Shown here piece by piece: positions 4,327 through 12,136 of a stretch of DNA of 26,886 nucleotides. Position 1 is the stretch's first letter, and each line of letters starts with the position of its first letter. The notes below the pieces were generated by a model. That model saw only the letters and a program-made list of their open reading frames with translations. It had not been told where the DNA came from and ran no database searches. Origin of the DNA: a virus. The stretch is from the IMG/VR virus record IMGVR_UViG_3300025168_000542, positions 1-26,886 of that record; one strand, written 5' to 3'. Both the position numbers and the translations under genes were made by a program.

Positions 4327-4893
4327 ATGGAAACAAAGATGGCAATTGAGCTGGCAAGCACGAAAGACCTTGTCCCATACGCCCGCAACGCGAGGACTCA
4401 CTCAGATTCCCAAATCGCACAAATTGCCGCGAGCATAAAAGAGTTTGGCTGGACTAACCCTATTCTAATCGATGGGGAGAACGGGGTGATTGCGGGGCAT
4501 GGCCGTCTACTGGCTGCCCAAAAACTGGGGCTGTCCGAAGTACCGGTGATCCCCTTAGACGGGCTAACGGAAATTCAGAAGCGGGCTTACATCCTTGCGG
4601 ATAATAAAATTGCGGTCAACTCTGGCTGGGATACAGAAATGCTCGGGTTGGAACTTCAAGAGTTGGGGCCGGATATAGATTTAACGCTGGCTGGATTTAG
4701 CTCTGGCGAAATCGACAACATGCTAGAGGACGGGTGGAACTCCGACATCGACGCCCTTAATTCAACCGAGGCAAACCTAGACGGGATTAGGGAGAGGATA
4801 GTTATTCAGCTCGACGGTACTTTTGTCGAAGAGGTAACTAATAAAATTAAAGCATATTGCGACGAGCATGCCATCAGTGTGGATATCTCGTGA
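4327..4893 (+). CDS. ParB-like (ParB N-terminal/sulfiredoxin fold) DNA-modification partner
   Basis: 188 residues; ATG at 4327 with AGAGGA 8 bp upstream. Residues 12-115 are a ParB N-terminal domain: VPYARNARTHSD, then IKEFGWTNPILID, the phosphate-binding motif AGHGRLLAA (56-64), and a LADNKIAVNSGWD segment. This is the version found at the N-terminus of phage ParB-methyltransferase fusions, but here no methyltransferase follows. Instead, the stop overlaps the GTG of dpdA (GTGA). From what I recall of the bacterial Dpd system, DpdA needs the ParB-fold ATPase DpdB, so a DpdB-like role in base insertion is inferred. The alternatives are a nuclease or partition protein, less likely with no parA. 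Confidence 0.8.
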   Translation: METKMAIELASTKDLVPYARNARTHSDSQIAQIAASIKEFGWTNPILIDGENGVIAGHGRLLAAQKLGLSEVPVIPLDGLTEIQKRAYILADNKIAVNSGWDTEMLGLELQELGPDIDLTLAGFSSGEIDNMLEDGWNSDIDALNSTEANLDGIRERIVIQLDGTFVEEVTNKIKAYCDEHAISVDIS

Positions 4894-5720
4894 AGCCTCC
4901 CCGTCTAAACGCCTTGGTTGCGTATCCGTATTGTTCAGATCGAATGCAGAGGATTGCTAAAGATCTAGGCGGTTCGATTAGGTTTGTTCTGGATTCCGGG
5001 GCTTTTACTTCTTGGAAGTTGGGCAAGGAAATCCACCTCGACGATTACTGTAAATTCATAGAAGGTCTGCCCGTGGAGCCCTGGCGATATTTCACGCTGG
5101 ATGTGATTGGGAACCCCGAAGCCACTATGAAAAACTATCAGACAATGTTGCGCAGAGGTTTTAAGCCGGTTCCTATTTTTACACGTGGCGAAGACCCGTC
5201 GGTTTTGGACGAGTATTATGAGACGAGCGATGTGGTCGGTGTTGGGGGCTTGGTCGGTACTAAAGGCAACCGGGGTTTCGTTAAAGGTATCATGCAGAAG
5301 ATAGGAAAACGAAAGGTTCATTGGCTAGGCTTTACGAATCTTGAGTTCGTTAAATACTTCAAACCATACATGTGCGACACGTCGGCGTGGGAGAGCGTGG
5401 CGCGTTATGGCCAGCTCCGTTTATATATGGGGCGCGGTAAGTTTAAAGCTCTAAATAAAAAAGACTTCGCAAACAAACCGGACCCAGAAGTTTTAGAACG
5501 CATCCAAGGTTTTGGGATCGACCCTTATAAGCTGGCAAAAGACGAGCACTGGAGAGGCGGTTACTCTTCTGCTAGGGAACTGGCGGCTTATAACACTGTC
5601 AATCTAAGCATGGACGTCGAGACTAATTTAGGAACGAAATATTTTTTGGCTGTGGCTGCAAGCTGCGGGTTCGAGCTAATCGCAAAAGCATATAAAGACT
5701 TCACTAAGGGGAAAAACTAA
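4890..5720 (+). CDS. dpdA: DpdA, DNA 7-deazaguanine transglycosylase (phage type)
   Basis: 276 residues from the GTG at 4890, which overlaps the ParB-like stop. An in-frame TTG at 4857 is less likely. TIM-barrel of the tRNA-guanine transglycosylase superfamily: base-recognition motif LDSGAFTSW (Asp35), GVGGLVGTKGN (about 117-127, equivalent to the TGT GGLAVGE loop), HWLGF, and MCDTSAWESV with the likely nucleophile Asp163. The C-terminal Cys zinc site of tRNA-specific TGTs is not seen, as expected of DpdA. It would exchange guanine in phage DNA for a 7-deazaguanine base made by the downstream genes. It is translationally coupled to queC (TAATG). Confidence 0.85.
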   Translation: MKPPRLNALVAYPYCSDRMQRIAKDLGGSIRFVLDSGAFTSWKLGKEIHLDDYCKFIEGLPVEPWRYFTLDVIGNPEATMKNYQTMLRRGFKPVPIFTRGEDPSVLDEYYETSDVVGVGGLVGTKGNRGFVKGIMQKIGKRKVHWLGFTNLEFVKYFKPYMCDTSAWESVARYGQLRLYMGRGKFKALNKKDFANKPDPEVLERIQGFGIDPYKLAKDEHWRGGYSSARELAAYNTVNLSMDVETNLGTKYFLAVAASCGFELIAKAYKDFTKGKN

Positions 5721-6400
5721 TGGGCGACAAAAATAAAAAAGCGGTGGTGATTGTTTCGGGCGGCATGGATTCCGTCACTCTGGCTTACTTACTAAAGAGC
5801 GAAGGTTATGACCTGACGTTAATTGCTTTTGATTACGGTCAGCGCCACGGTAAAGAGTTGGAATTTGCTTTATGGCATGCGGATAAATTGGACGCTGCTT
5901 TTTTTCGTTTAGATATTTCTGGGATCCAACCGTTGTTAAAAGGTTCGGCGCTTACGGATGACATCGAAGTCCCACACGGGCATTACGCAGAAGAGAGCAT
6001 GAAGCTTACCGTGGTCCCAAATCGAAACGCCATCATGCTGAGTATTGCTTGGGGCGTGGCTTGTTCGCAAGAAGCGGATGTTTTGGCTTGTGGTGTCCAT
6101 GCTGGAGATCACCATATTTATCCTGATTGCCGCCCTGAGTTTATCGAAAGTCTGAACAAAGCCCTAAGAGTCGGAACCGAGGGTCACCGTTCCGAGGGTC
6201 TTGAGCTTTATGCTCCCTTTATGCATAAAACAAAAACAGACATTGCGGCAATCGGTGGTGAGTTGGGTGTTCCCTACCACATGACCTGGACCTGTTACGA
6301 AGGGCGCGAATTGCATTGCGGGAAATGCGGTTCGTGTACAGAACGTCAAGAGGCTTTCCACGATAGCGGTGTTCAAGACGGCACGGAGTATCGAGCATAA
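5720..6400 (+). CDS. queC: QueC, 7-cyano-7-deazaguanine (preQ0) synthase
   Basis: 226 residues, full length for the family. N-terminal PP-loop ATPase motif SGGMDS (13-18), the AFDYGQRHGKEL segment, VPNRNAIML, and ADVLACGVHAGDHHIYPDCR, all QueC signatures. Zinc cysteines C192, C200, C203, C206 (CGKCGSC). It converts 7-carboxy-7-deazaguanine plus ammonia and ATP to preQ0. No glutamine amidotransferase domain is fused, unlike the Gat-QueC of phages that make dG+. Its start overlaps the dpdA stop and its stop overlaps the queD start region (TAATG). Confidence 0.95.
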   Translation: MGDKNKKAVVIVSGGMDSVTLAYLLKSEGYDLTLIAFDYGQRHGKELEFALWHADKLDAAFFRLDISGIQPLLKGSALTDDIEVPHGHYAEESMKLTVVPNRNAIMLSIAWGVACSQEADVLACGVHAGDHHIYPDCRPEFIESLNKALRVGTEGHRSEGLELYAPFMHKTKTDIAAIGGELGVPYHMTWTCYEGRELHCGKCGSCTERQEAFHDSGVQDGTEYRA

Positions 6401-6846
6401 TGAAAAGAAACCACGAAGCCGTCCGGCGGATACAGTTTTGTTCGGGACATCGGGTACACAAGCACGAATCGAAATGTGCTCACCCTCACGGCCATAACTA
6501 TGTGGCCTTCATTCACTCAAGGGTTCGGGTCCAGGAAAGTTTTGGCGAGCTGGACGATGTGGGCCGTGTAATAGATTTTTCAGTTCTTAAAGAACGGGTC
6601 GGGACTTGGATCGACGAGAATTGGGATCACGGTTTTATTTACATGAAGGGCGACTTGGATATGGAGATCGTATTCAAGGACTCAGAGTATAAACATTACG
6701 CCATGGAAAAAAACCCTACTGCCGAAAACATGGCCCAACACTTGGTTCGGGACATTTGCCCTAAACTTATGGAAGGGACGAACGTGGATATTTTCAAGGT
6801 CGTCTTATGGGAAACGGAGAATTGCTATGCCGTATTCAGTAACTGA
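6400..6846 (+). CDS. queD: QueD, 6-carboxy-5,6,7,8-tetrahydropterin synthase
   Basis: 148 residues, typical length. Zinc-binding His17 (CSGHRVH), His30 and His32 (CAHPHGHNY), with Cys26 as the catalytic cysteine of the CxxxHGH signature. Substrate-site DDVGRVIDFSVLK and NPTAENMA near the C-terminus are the standard PTPS/QueD motifs. It converts 7,8-dihydroneopterin triphosphate, made by FolE, to carboxytetrahydropterin for QueE. It overlaps queE by 20 bp. No unusual residues were noticed. Confidence 0.95.
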   Translation: MKRNHEAVRRIQFCSGHRVHKHESKCAHPHGHNYVAFIHSRVRVQESFGELDDVGRVIDFSVLKERVGTWIDENWDHGFIYMKGDLDMEIVFKDSEYKHYAMEKNPTAENMAQHLVRDICPKLMEGTNVDIFKVVLWETENCYAVFSN

Positions 6847-7447
6847 AATGTTTTGTGCGTTGCAGGGCGAAGGCCATCGGGTAGGTCAACGAAATGTCTT
6901 CGTTCGTTTTTCCGGCTGTAATTTAAAATGCAGTGCGGATGTCGAGGGCTTTGATTGCGACACCGATTTTCGATCTGTCTATAAAAAATACGAAACCGCC
7001 GACGAGTTGGTTGCAGAGATCCAGGAAGTCTGGGGCGAACCGCTTAAGGATAAGGCGGTTATTCTTACGGGGGGCGAACCGACACTTCAAATCGATCTGG
7101 AGCTGGCAAAGGCACTTAGTCGGGCAGAGTTTTTTGTAGCTATAGAAACCAACGGCATAAAAGATTTGCCGGACGAAGTTATGGGCTACATCGACTGGGT
7201 TAGCTGCTCCCCCAAGACGGCGGAACATACTTTAAAGATTAATCGCGTTGACGAGTTGCGTTATGTTCGAGCGATTCGCCAAGGCGTTCCAAGACCGAAG
7301 TTAAAGGCGACCCACAAGTTCCTATCCCCGGCAGCCGATGGTGGCGGACCAAAACAGGAAAATCTGGACCATTGCCTGAAGCTAATAGACGAAAACCCTA
7401 AATGGCGATTATCCGTTCAAATGCACAAACTTTGGAGCATACGATGA
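6827..7447 (+). CDS. queE: QueE, 7-carboxy-7-deazaguanine synthase (radical SAM)
   Basis: 206 residues. N-terminal EMFCALQGEG and VFVRFSGCNLKC match QueE. The cluster cysteines are C31, C35 and C44, that is CX3CX8C with FDCDTDF, rather than the CX3CX2C of the simplest radical SAM enzymes. The short insertion (SADVEGFD) before the third cysteine resembles one of the QueE variants. LTGGEPTLQ (SAM-binding GGE) and IETNG follow. It contracts carboxytetrahydropterin to 7-carboxy-7-deazaguanine, the QueC substrate. The start overlaps queD; the end overlaps folE (ATGA). Confidence 0.93.
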   Translation: MPYSVTEMFCALQGEGHRVGQRNVFVRFSGCNLKCSADVEGFDCDTDFRSVYKKYETADELVAEIQEVWGEPLKDKAVILTGGEPTLQIDLELAKALSRAEFFVAIETNGIKDLPDEVMGYIDWVSCSPKTAEHTLKINRVDELRYVRAIRQGVPRPKLKATHKFLSPAADGGGPKQENLDHCLKLIDENPKWRLSVQMHKLWSIR

Positions 7448-8061
7448 GCAATAAAGAAGAATTAATCAACGCGCTTACTGAAGAGGCCATAAACGAAACC
7501 AAAGAAAAAGCAGGTCTTAAGGCGGTGGAATCTTTGTTGTGGGTTATTGGCGAAGATCCCAGCCGAGAGGGTCTTTTGGAAACCCCGAAAAGATTCGTGA
7601 AAGCCTGGGGCGAATGGTTTAAAGGCTACAAAGACGACCCGGCGGAAATACTTTCGAAATCGTTTTCCGAGGTGGGTGGATATGACGAGTTGGTTATGTT
7701 GCGGAAGATCCCTTTTGAAAGCCATTGCGAGCACCACATCGCCCCGATTATTGGTTCGGCCACAATTGCTTATCTCCCAGACCAGGGCGTGGTGGGTATT
7801 TCCAAGCTGGCCAGACTTTTGGATTGTTATTCCAAGAGATTACAGGTTCAAGAGAAACTGACAGCCCAAATTGCGGACGCCATCGAAATGTACCTAAAAC
7901 CTCGGGGGGTTGCGGTAATTATTACGGCAGAACACCACTGTATGACGACCCGAGGGGTACACAAGCACAAGTCAGAGATGATAACATCAGAAATGAGGGG
8001 TTCGTTTAGAAGCGAGCCAAGCCTCAGAAATGAAATAATGTCTCTGCACCTGGGAGGGTAA
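7444..8061 (+). CDS. folE: FolE, GTP cyclohydrolase I
   Basis: 205 residues from the ATG at 7444, chosen over the in-frame ATG at 7402 because TTGGAGC lies 6 bp upstream and it overlaps the queE stop (ATGA). Conserved EGLLETPKRFVKAW, the zinc motif FESHCEHH (Cys95, His98), VVGISKLARLLDCYSKRLQVQE, and AEHHCMTTRG (Cys166). It opens GTP to dihydroneopterin triphosphate, the first step of preQ0 synthesis. It is a canonical FolE1 in length and motifs. It is the last gene of the modification operon, 1 bp before the small terminase gene, so it is probably co-transcribed with the head genes. Confidence 0.95.
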   Translation: MSNKEELINALTEEAINETKEKAGLKAVESLLWVIGEDPSREGLLETPKRFVKAWGEWFKGYKDDPAEILSKSFSEVGGYDELVMLRKIPFESHCEHHIAPIIGSATIAYLPDQGVVGISKLARLLDCYSKRLQVQEKLTAQIADAIEMYLKPRGVAVIITAEHHCMTTRGVHKHKSEMITSEMRGSFRSEPSLRNEIMSLHLGG

Positions 8062-8062
8062 T

Positions 8063-8536
8063 ATGGCGGGTAGAAGATCGAAGTTGACGAATGAGGTAAC
8101 CGAGCGATTTATAAGGGCAATTAAGGTCGGGTGCCCGATTAAAGATGCTTGTGGATGTGCTGGAATCAGCGAGACTTCGTACTACAAATGGATTCAATGG
8201 GCCGATTCTGACCGCAAAGACGTAAAGAAATATCGGGAATTTCGGGACGATGTAAAAGCGGCAGAGGGCGAAGCGACTCAAGCGTGGCTCGCAATCATTG
8301 AAAAAGCCGCCCGCGAAGGGTCCTGGCAAGCCGCTGCCTGGAAGTTAGAACGCCGTAGAGACATGTTCATTCCAAGAGTACGGCAAGAGGTTACGGGGAA
8401 AGATGGAGAAGCCATTAAAATCGAAGAGCAGGCCCGAGAAGCGCGAGACATTATCACAAGCGCAATCACTAAGTTTGTTGCCACCGAGCCAGCAAAAGAA
8501 GATTCTGGACAACCTGACCCCGAAACAACTCATTGA
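8063..8536 (+). CDS. Terminase small subunit
   Basis: 157 residues; ATG at 8063 with GGGAGGG 4 bp upstream. The N-terminal half has a helix-turn-helix like those of phage small terminases (KVGCPIKDACGCAGISETSYYKWIQW), then a helical oligomerisation region (KAAEGEATQAWLAIIEKAAREG) and a W-x-x-A-A-W-K-L-E-R-R motif found in many TerS proteins before the C-terminal tail. It would select phage DNA for packaging and stimulate the large subunit. Its 3' end overlaps the large subunit gene by up to 134 bp in another frame. Confidence 0.85.
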   Translation: MAGRRSKLTNEVTERFIRAIKVGCPIKDACGCAGISETSYYKWIQWADSDRKDVKKYREFRDDVKAAEGEATQAWLAIIEKAAREGSWQAAAWKLERRRDMFIPRVRQEVTGKDGEAIKIEEQAREARDIITSAITKFVATEPAKEDSGQPDPETTH

Positions 8537-9764
8537 TCTGAGGTGGGATTGGGATTTTTGGGCTAGGCCAGATCAACGCACTCCCGAAGGCGATTGGAGG
8601 GCTTGGCTCATATGTGCAGGAAGAGGCTATGGAAAAACCCGGACCGGGGCAGAATTCATACGGCAGCGCGTCAATTCTGGAAAAGCTAGAAATATCGCCT
8701 TAGTTGGCAGGACGGCGGCAGATGTCAGAGACGTTATGGTGAACGGGCCGAGCGGTTTGCTGGCCTGCTGCCCGCCGGACGAAAGGCCGATTTATGAGCC
8801 ATCGCGTCGCCGGATCTTATGGCCGAATGGTGCAATAGCTCAAACATTTTCTTCGGAAAAACCCGATCAGCTCCGAGGACCGCAGGCGGATACGGCATGG
8901 TGCGATGAAACCGCGGCATGGACCTACGCTTACGAAACTTGGGATCAGTTGATGTTCGGTTTACGTCTGGGCGATCCTAAATGCGTGGTGACCACTACGC
9001 CTCGGCCTATTCAACTTCTGAGGGATTTAATAAAAAGCGAATCCACCAAAGTCACTAGAGGCACCACTTTCGACAACCGGGACAACTTGGCGGACGGTTT
9101 CTTTAAGCATATTCTGGACAAGTACGAAGGCACAAATTTGGGCAAGCAAGAGCTTTACGCGGAACTGCTGGATTCCGTGCCGGGTGCCTTGTGGACGCGG
9201 TCTGTAATTGAAAACAGCCGAGTAACTGAGTTGCCGGAGCTTTCGCGAATTATAGTTGCCGTCGACCCCGCTATGTCTTCAAAAAAGAAAAGCGACGAGA
9301 CTGGAATTGTTGTTGTCGGACTAGGCGTGGACAATGATTTTTATGTAATCGAAGATCTGAGCGGTCGTTTGTCCGTCGACAACTGGGCTCGGGTGGTCGT
9401 AAATTGCTATAATCGTTACGGGGCTGATCGTGTTGTTGCCGAAGTAAACCAAGGGGGCGAGCTTGTGGAAAAAGTTATTCGGCAAGTAGATAACCGAATT
9501 TCGTACCGGGCTGTCCGTGCATCAAAAGGTAAATTTTCTCGCGCAGAGCCTGTCGCGGCGCGTTATGAGCAGGGTAGGGTCCATCATGTGGGGGCGTTCC
9601 CCTTACTCGAAGACCAGCTATGCACCTATTCGGCCACATTCATGCCCCACAGCCCCGATCGGCTTGATGCCTTGGTCTATGGTATAACCGAACTCGATTC
9701 GCGCTCTCTGGTTAATATACGGGTCGACAACGAGTCCAACTTTGTTCCGAAAATTTGGGTGTAA
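8403..9764 (+). CDS. terL: Terminase large subunit (packaging ATPase/nuclease)
   Basis: 453 residues if the ATG at 8403 is used (GGGGAAAG upstream). The family usually begins near LRWDWDFWARPDQ (residue 46), so a start with little or no overlap is also possible, but no better ATG exists. ATPase: Walker A AGRGYGKT (72-79), VGRTAADVRDVMV, Walker B TAWCDE (Asp168-Glu169), TTTPRP coupling motif. Nuclease of RNase H fold: IIVAVDPA (Asp288), VVAEVNQGG, and SPDRLDALVYG near 428. It resembles terminases of the type in gene transfer agents and GTA-like phages. It is the motor that pulls DNA into the prohead. Confidence 0.95.
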   Translation: MEKPLKSKSRPEKRETLSQAQSLSLLPPSQQKKILDNLTPKQLIDLRWDWDFWARPDQRTPEGDWRAWLICAGRGYGKTRTGAEFIRQRVNSGKARNIALVGRTAADVRDVMVNGPSGLLACCPPDERPIYEPSRRRILWPNGAIAQTFSSEKPDQLRGPQADTAWCDETAAWTYAYETWDQLMFGLRLGDPKCVVTTTPRPIQLLRDLIKSESTKVTRGTTFDNRDNLADGFFKHILDKYEGTNLGKQELYAELLDSVPGALWTRSVIENSRVTELPELSRIIVAVDPAMSSKKKSDETGIVVVGLGVDNDFYVIEDLSGRLSVDNWARVVVNCYNRYGADRVVAEVNQGGELVEKVIRQVDNRISYRAVRASKGKFSRAEPVAARYEQGRVHHVGAFPLLEDQLCTYSATFMPHSPDRLDALVYGITELDSRSLVNIRVDNESNFVPKIWV

Positions 9765-9766
9765 GC

Positions 9767-10684
9767 ATGTGCGGAAGTTTAAATAACGCAACGCGTAATC
9801 GTCGGTCCGGTGTTAAAAAGGCCGAAAGAATTTCGCAGGACGATTTCGACGGCGAGTCGCGTAAACATCGACGGGCTACAACCGAACGGGCTAAAGCCTT
9901 ATCGCGAGCCCTAGAAGGCTGGCTTAAAAAAGAATCTAGAAAAAACGTTAACCGGATTATCCGCGAAATGCGCCGCGACGGTCTTAGGTATTTGATGCGG
10001 GTCGAGAAGGCGGATGGCGATGAGTGGGATTTGGAAACCCTTTTACGTATAGTCGCTCTCTACGGAATCCGACAAATAAATGATAGCGGCCTGGAGTTGG
10101 CCGGGACGTCCTGGCTGTTTACACCTACAGCAAAAGCAGAATGGCTCCTAGAAAAACGGGTTCAACTGCAAAGAATACCGATTAATCTGGAAAAAGAAAT
10201 GCGCAGTTCGGTGGGTAAAGCCTTGGGCACTTGGTCCGTTAACGAACCCGGCTTGACTACTCAACAGGTTTCGCAACGGCTTCGATCGTGGCTTACCGTC
10301 TCGTCAGCCGCCGAGACACCTTATGCGTTAAAGCCCCTCGGGCAACGGTTTACTTCTCACGGCTTGGGCGCCCGTGCTAGGATGATTGCGCGAACCGAAA
10401 CAAACCAAGCACGTAATCGAGGCAGGCTCGAAGCGGGCAAGGTGACAGGCGTGGAATATTGGATGTGGCTTGCCGAAACGGACGGCCTATCCGGTGATAG
10501 ACAGCACGAAGCCCTAGATAGACAAGTTCGGGCAACGGGCGAGGCTTTTGAAAACCCGGCAACGGGGGCGGTTCTTGAATACCCTGGCGATCCAGGTGCG
10601 GAGCCGGGCGAAGTTATTAACTGCCGATGTAGCATCCGTGCACTAACAGCCGATCAAGCTAAACGATTTGGCGATGGAGTTTAA
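9767..10684 (+). CDS. Head morphogenesis protein (Mu gpF / SPP1 gp7-like)
   Basis: 305 residues from the ATG at 9767, 2 bp after the terL stop; an in-frame TTG at 9755 is less likely. The C-terminal third carries the Phage_Mu_F signature: ARMIARTETNQARNRG (about 202-217), then DRQHEALDRQV, then the proline-glycine loop with NCRC near residue 284. The first half is helical and basic. Family members are minor capsid proteins that enter the prohead near the portal and affect DNA ejection. It sits between terminase and portal, an unusual place since portal normally comes first. Confidence 0.9.
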   Translation: MCGSLNNATRNRRSGVKKAERISQDDFDGESRKHRRATTERAKALSRALEGWLKKESRKNVNRIIREMRRDGLRYLMRVEKADGDEWDLETLLRIVALYGIRQINDSGLELAGTSWLFTPTAKAEWLLEKRVQLQRIPINLEKEMRSSVGKALGTWSVNEPGLTTQQVSQRLRSWLTVSSAAETPYALKPLGQRFTSHGLGARARMIARTETNQARNRGRLEAGKVTGVEYWMWLAETDGLSGDRQHEALDRQVRATGEAFENPATGAVLEYPGDPGAEPGEVINCRCSIRALTADQAKRFGDGV

Positions 10685-10687
10685 AAG

Positions 10688-12136
10688 ATGAATGAAGACG
10701 ACAAAAAGATAGATGATTACAATGTTTTAGACGTTTTGGGAGTAACGGGTTTAAATCGTCAGTCCGGTATAGTCAGCGAGGAATGGTTACGCCAACTCGA
10801 AGGCACTAAAGGCGTCAAAATCTACACGGAGATGAAAGACAATGACCCGGTCATTGGCGCAATTCTCTACGCCATCAAAACTTTAGTTCGCCAAACTGAA
10901 TCATCAATCCGCCCGTCGGGGCAAACCGATAAGCATATGGAATATGCTAAATTTGTCAAAGAGTGTTTATCAGACATGACCGTTTGCTGGCCCGACTTTC
11001 TATCGGAAGTCCTGTCCATGTTGCCGTTTGGGTGGTCGTATTTTGAAACTCTTTACAAAATACGCAAAGGCCATACACGCGATCCCAAGACGAATAGCAT
11101 CTACCGGGATGGCCGTATTGGTTGGCGCAAGTTTAGCATCCGGGCACAGGACACTCTCTACAAATGGGAGTTCAGCGACGAGGGCGAGACGCTGGGCATG
11201 TGGCAACTTGCTCCACCGAATTACGAGATTACTTACTTACCTATCGAAAAGTGCGTACACTTTCGAACAGAGAGTCATAAGAACAATCCCGAAGGCAGAT
11301 CCATCCTAAGAAACGCATATCGGTCGTGGTTTTACTGTAAGCGTATACAGGAAATTGAGAGTATAGGAATTGAGAGAGATCTTGCAGGCTTACCCGTAAT
11401 GCAGGTACCTCTAGAGCTTTTATCAAGCAACGCAACGACGGCGCAAAAGGCGGTCGTGGACGACTTCCGCGATATGATCCAAAAAATTCGACGGGACGAG
11501 TACGAAGGCGTGGTCATTCCGTCCGAGACGGATATGGACGGCAACCCGAGTGGGTTTAAACTTAGTCTTTTAAGTTCCGGTGGACGAAGACCGCTAGACG
11601 TTAATGAAATCGTAAAACGATACGAGTCGCGAACAGCTCTATCCGTTCTCGGCGAGTTTGTTTTACTAGGGATGGACGGGATTGGAAGTTTCGCACTAAG
11701 CTCCAACAAGACTGCACTCTTTGCGCAAGCATTGGGAACGTACCTACAAACCATCACGACCGCTTTTAATGAACAAGCCATTGCCCCTCTAATGCGTTTG
11801 AATGGGTGGACCGATCCTGAGTTTTACCCCGAGCTGTTTTTTAGTGATATCGAAACGCCGGACGTAAAAGACTTGGCGGCATCGCTTACGAACCTTGCTG
11901 GTGCTGGGCTTATTACTCCAGACGACGCACTCGAAAAATGGGTTCGTGAATACGCAAACCTGCCTGCCGCCGATGTTGCAAGCAGTAGCCCCGAGGAAGA
12001 AGAAGTACACGAGGACGATGGCTTGTATAGCGAAGGCCGTGAAAGAGGGCTACCTCGCGAAGAGGAAGAGGCGGAAGAAATGGAAGAGGTCGTCGAGCAG
12101 TCGGGGCTTTCTCCTCAAGTGGGGGTGCCTAAATGA
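10688..12136 (+). CDS. Portal protein (DUF935 / Mu gp29-like)
   Basis: 482 residues. Portal-type features: MKDNDPVIGAILYAIKTLVRQ near the start, LPFGWSYFETLYK, IEKCVHFRTESHKNNPEGRSILRNAYR (the typical 'N-P-x-G-x-S-x-L' portal segment), and a C-terminal domain GWTDPEFYPELFFSD followed by DLAASLTNLAGAGLIT. The very C-terminus (about 430-475) is an acidic tail rich in Glu. The dodecamer would sit at the capsid vertex where TerL docks. The stop overlaps the next start (ATGA), as expected for a linked portal and protease. Confidence 0.9.
   Translation: MNEDDKKIDDYNVLDVLGVTGLNRQSGIVSEEWLRQLEGTKGVKIYTEMKDNDPVIGAILYAIKTLVRQTESSIRPSGQTDKHMEYAKFVKECLSDMTVCWPDFLSEVLSMLPFGWSYFETLYKIRKGHTRDPKTNSIYRDGRIGWRKFSIRAQDTLYKWEFSDEGETLGMWQLAPPNYEITYLPIEKCVHFRTESHKNNPEGRSILRNAYRSWFYCKRIQEIESIGIERDLAGLPVMQVPLELLSSNATTAQKAVVDDFRDMIQKIRRDEYEGVVIPSETDMDGNPSGFKLSLLSSGGRRPLDVNEIVKRYESRTALSVLGEFVLLGMDGIGSFALSSNKTALFAQALGTYLQTITTAFNEQAIAPLMRLNGWTDPEFYPELFFSDIETPDVKDLAASLTNLAGAGLITPDDALEKWVREYANLPAADVASSSPEEEEVHEDDGLYSEGRERGLPREEEEAEEMEEVVEQSGLSPQVGVPK

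Noticed and set aside
4857-4889. Earlier TTG start for dpdA
   Set aside because: The GTG at 4890 overlaps the ParB stop (GTGA) and gives the family's usual N-terminus; the extra residues do not look conserved.
7402-7443. Earlier ATG for folE
   Set aside because: The ATG at 7444 has TTGGAGC 6 bp upstream and overlaps the queE stop; the upstream part is queE sequence in another frame.
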